A stretch of 29,767 nt of DNA from Oscillospiraceae bacterium (lineage in GTDB: Bacteria > Bacillota > Clostridia > Oscillospirales > Oscillospiraceae). Below, piece by piece: positions 29,283 to 29,767 of the stretch. The first letter of the stretch is position 1, and the number at the start of each line of letters is the position of its first letter. The stretch lies in NCBI GenBank assembly GCA_016295615.1, contig JAEDKW010000007.1, positions 1 to 29,767 of the forward strand. The letters run 5' to 3'. The position numbers were made by a program, and so were the translations under genes. The notes beneath the pieces are model-generated. The model was given only the letters and a program-made list of their open reading frames with translations, made no database searches and was not told where the DNA came from.

Positions 29283-29767
29283 ATGCGTAAAGTTCTTGCT
29301 CTTGTCCTTGCATCTTTGATGCTCGTCGGTCTGCTCGCCGGCTGCGGCGGCGGCGACACCACGGGCGGCGACTCCGACACCATCAAGCTCGGCTGGATGG
29401 GCTCCCTCACCGGCGAGCAGGCGGCCTACGGCACCTGCGAAAGCCAGACCCTGAAGCTTCTCGTTGAGAAGAAGAACGCGGAAGGCGGCATCCTCGGCAA
29501 GCAGATCGAGCTCATCTGCTACGATACCAAGGGTGACGCGCAGGAAGCGGTCAACGTTGCCAAGCGTCTGTGCGCACAGGATAAGGTCTGCGCCATCATC
29601 GGTCCGAACGCTTCCGGTCAGTGCATCGCGATCCAGTCCGTCCTCAATGAGTATCACGTCTCCGACATGTCCACCGTTGCCACCAACGAAAAGGTCACCG
29701 TTCAGGACGGCGTTCTGCAGGAGTACAACTTCCGCGTCTGCTTCCTCGATCCCGAACAGGGTCGTAT
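29283..29767 (+). CDS. ABC transporter substrate-binding lipoprotein, branched-chain amino acid (LivJ/K-like), partial
   Basis: The first 161 residues of a periplasmic-binding-type lipoprotein, cut by the window end. A basic start and hydrophobic stretch lead to lipobox LLAGC with C21 lipidated, then a Gly/Asp/Thr-rich linker. The mature start IKLGWMGSLTGEQAAYG, AEGGILGKQIELICYDTKGD and CAIIGPNASGQCIAIQSVLNEY are typical of the type I branched-chain amino acid (Leu/Ile/Val) receptor family. It would deliver ligand to a LivHMGF transporter likely encoded just beyond. AAGGAGG precedes ATG 29283. Substrate could also be another amino acid or amide. Confidence 0.9.
   Translation, partial: MRKVLALVLASLMLVGLLAGCGGGDTTGGDSDTIKLGWMGSLTGEQAAYGTCESQTLKLLVEKKNAEGGILGKQIELICYDTKGDAQEAVNVAKRLCAQDKVCAIIGPNASGQCIAIQSVLNEYHVSDMSTVATNEKVTVQDGVLQEYNFRVCFLDPEQGR

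Noticed and set aside
1..29767. CRISPR arrays, tRNA or rRNA genes, insertion sequences
   Set aside because: No regularly spaced repeats, tRNA-like cloverleaf with T-loop sequence, rRNA segments or transposase-like frames were recognised by eye on either strand.

Overview
The window reads as a chromosomal segment from a GC-rich, low-to-mid complexity Bacillota of the class Clostridia, probably an Oscillospiraceae-like gut anaerobe. The reasons are the Firmicutes-type gene orders (rpsF-ssb-rpsR; rpsO-pnp), strong AGGAGG ribosome binding sites, sigma-A style TTGACA/TATAAT promoters, a T-box leader on ileS, a preQ1-I type leader on queT, a fused oxygen-sensitive [4Fe-4S] serine dehydratase and several radical SAM enzymes. 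The taxonomic call is inference. I see no rRNA, tRNA, CRISPR array, insertion sequence or phage genes.

Layout. 1-620: a small divergent module of a ribbon-helix-helix protein (minus) and a 50-residue protein (plus) around a repeat-rich operator-like spacer. 645-8419 (all minus): prmA and a DegV-family gene sharing an ATGA overlap, mnmE, rpsO-pnp, and an AGCS amino acid:cation symporter. 8625-12600 (plus): a five-gene operon with a strong promoter overlapped by a 33-bp inverted repeat. It encodes a 24-residue membrane peptide, a YtrA-like GntR repressor, an ABC ATPase, a permease with a large C-terminal domain, and a membrane-anchored peptidoglycan amidase. 12605-13450 (minus) is nudC, divergent from a fused L-serine dehydratase (13644-14858). 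14901-18333 is a T-box(Ile) leader, a small zinc-ribbon gene and ileS. 18383-18921 is a preQ1-I-like element and queT. 19037-21089 (minus) holds a TraX-like membrane protein and a lipoprotein, each with its own promoter. 21232-22447 (plus) is rpsF-ssb-rpsR. 22620-26643 (minus) is a tight operon: SPASM-type radical SAM, mutY, tdk, PflX-like radical SAM, dCMP deaminase. 26670-28745 (plus) carries an MBL-fold hydrolase and an M20 amidohydrolase. After an AT-rich spacer, a promoter drives the start of a branched-chain amino acid type ABC substrate-binding lipoprotein that runs off the window.

How the genes work together. Much of the window is translation, RNA turnover and tRNA housekeeping, controlled by RNA leaders (T-box, preQ1, probable ribosomal protein leaders). 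The most system-like part is the operon at 8625-12600: its regulator, operator geometry, transporter and amidase together suggest a cell-envelope stress or antibiotic-sensing unit related to the Bacillus ytr operon, with a membrane peptide at its head and a peptidoglycan hydrolase at its tail. The 22620-26643 operon joins DNA repair (MutY) to dNTP salvage (Tdk, dCMP deaminase) and two radical SAM enzymes of unknown substrate.
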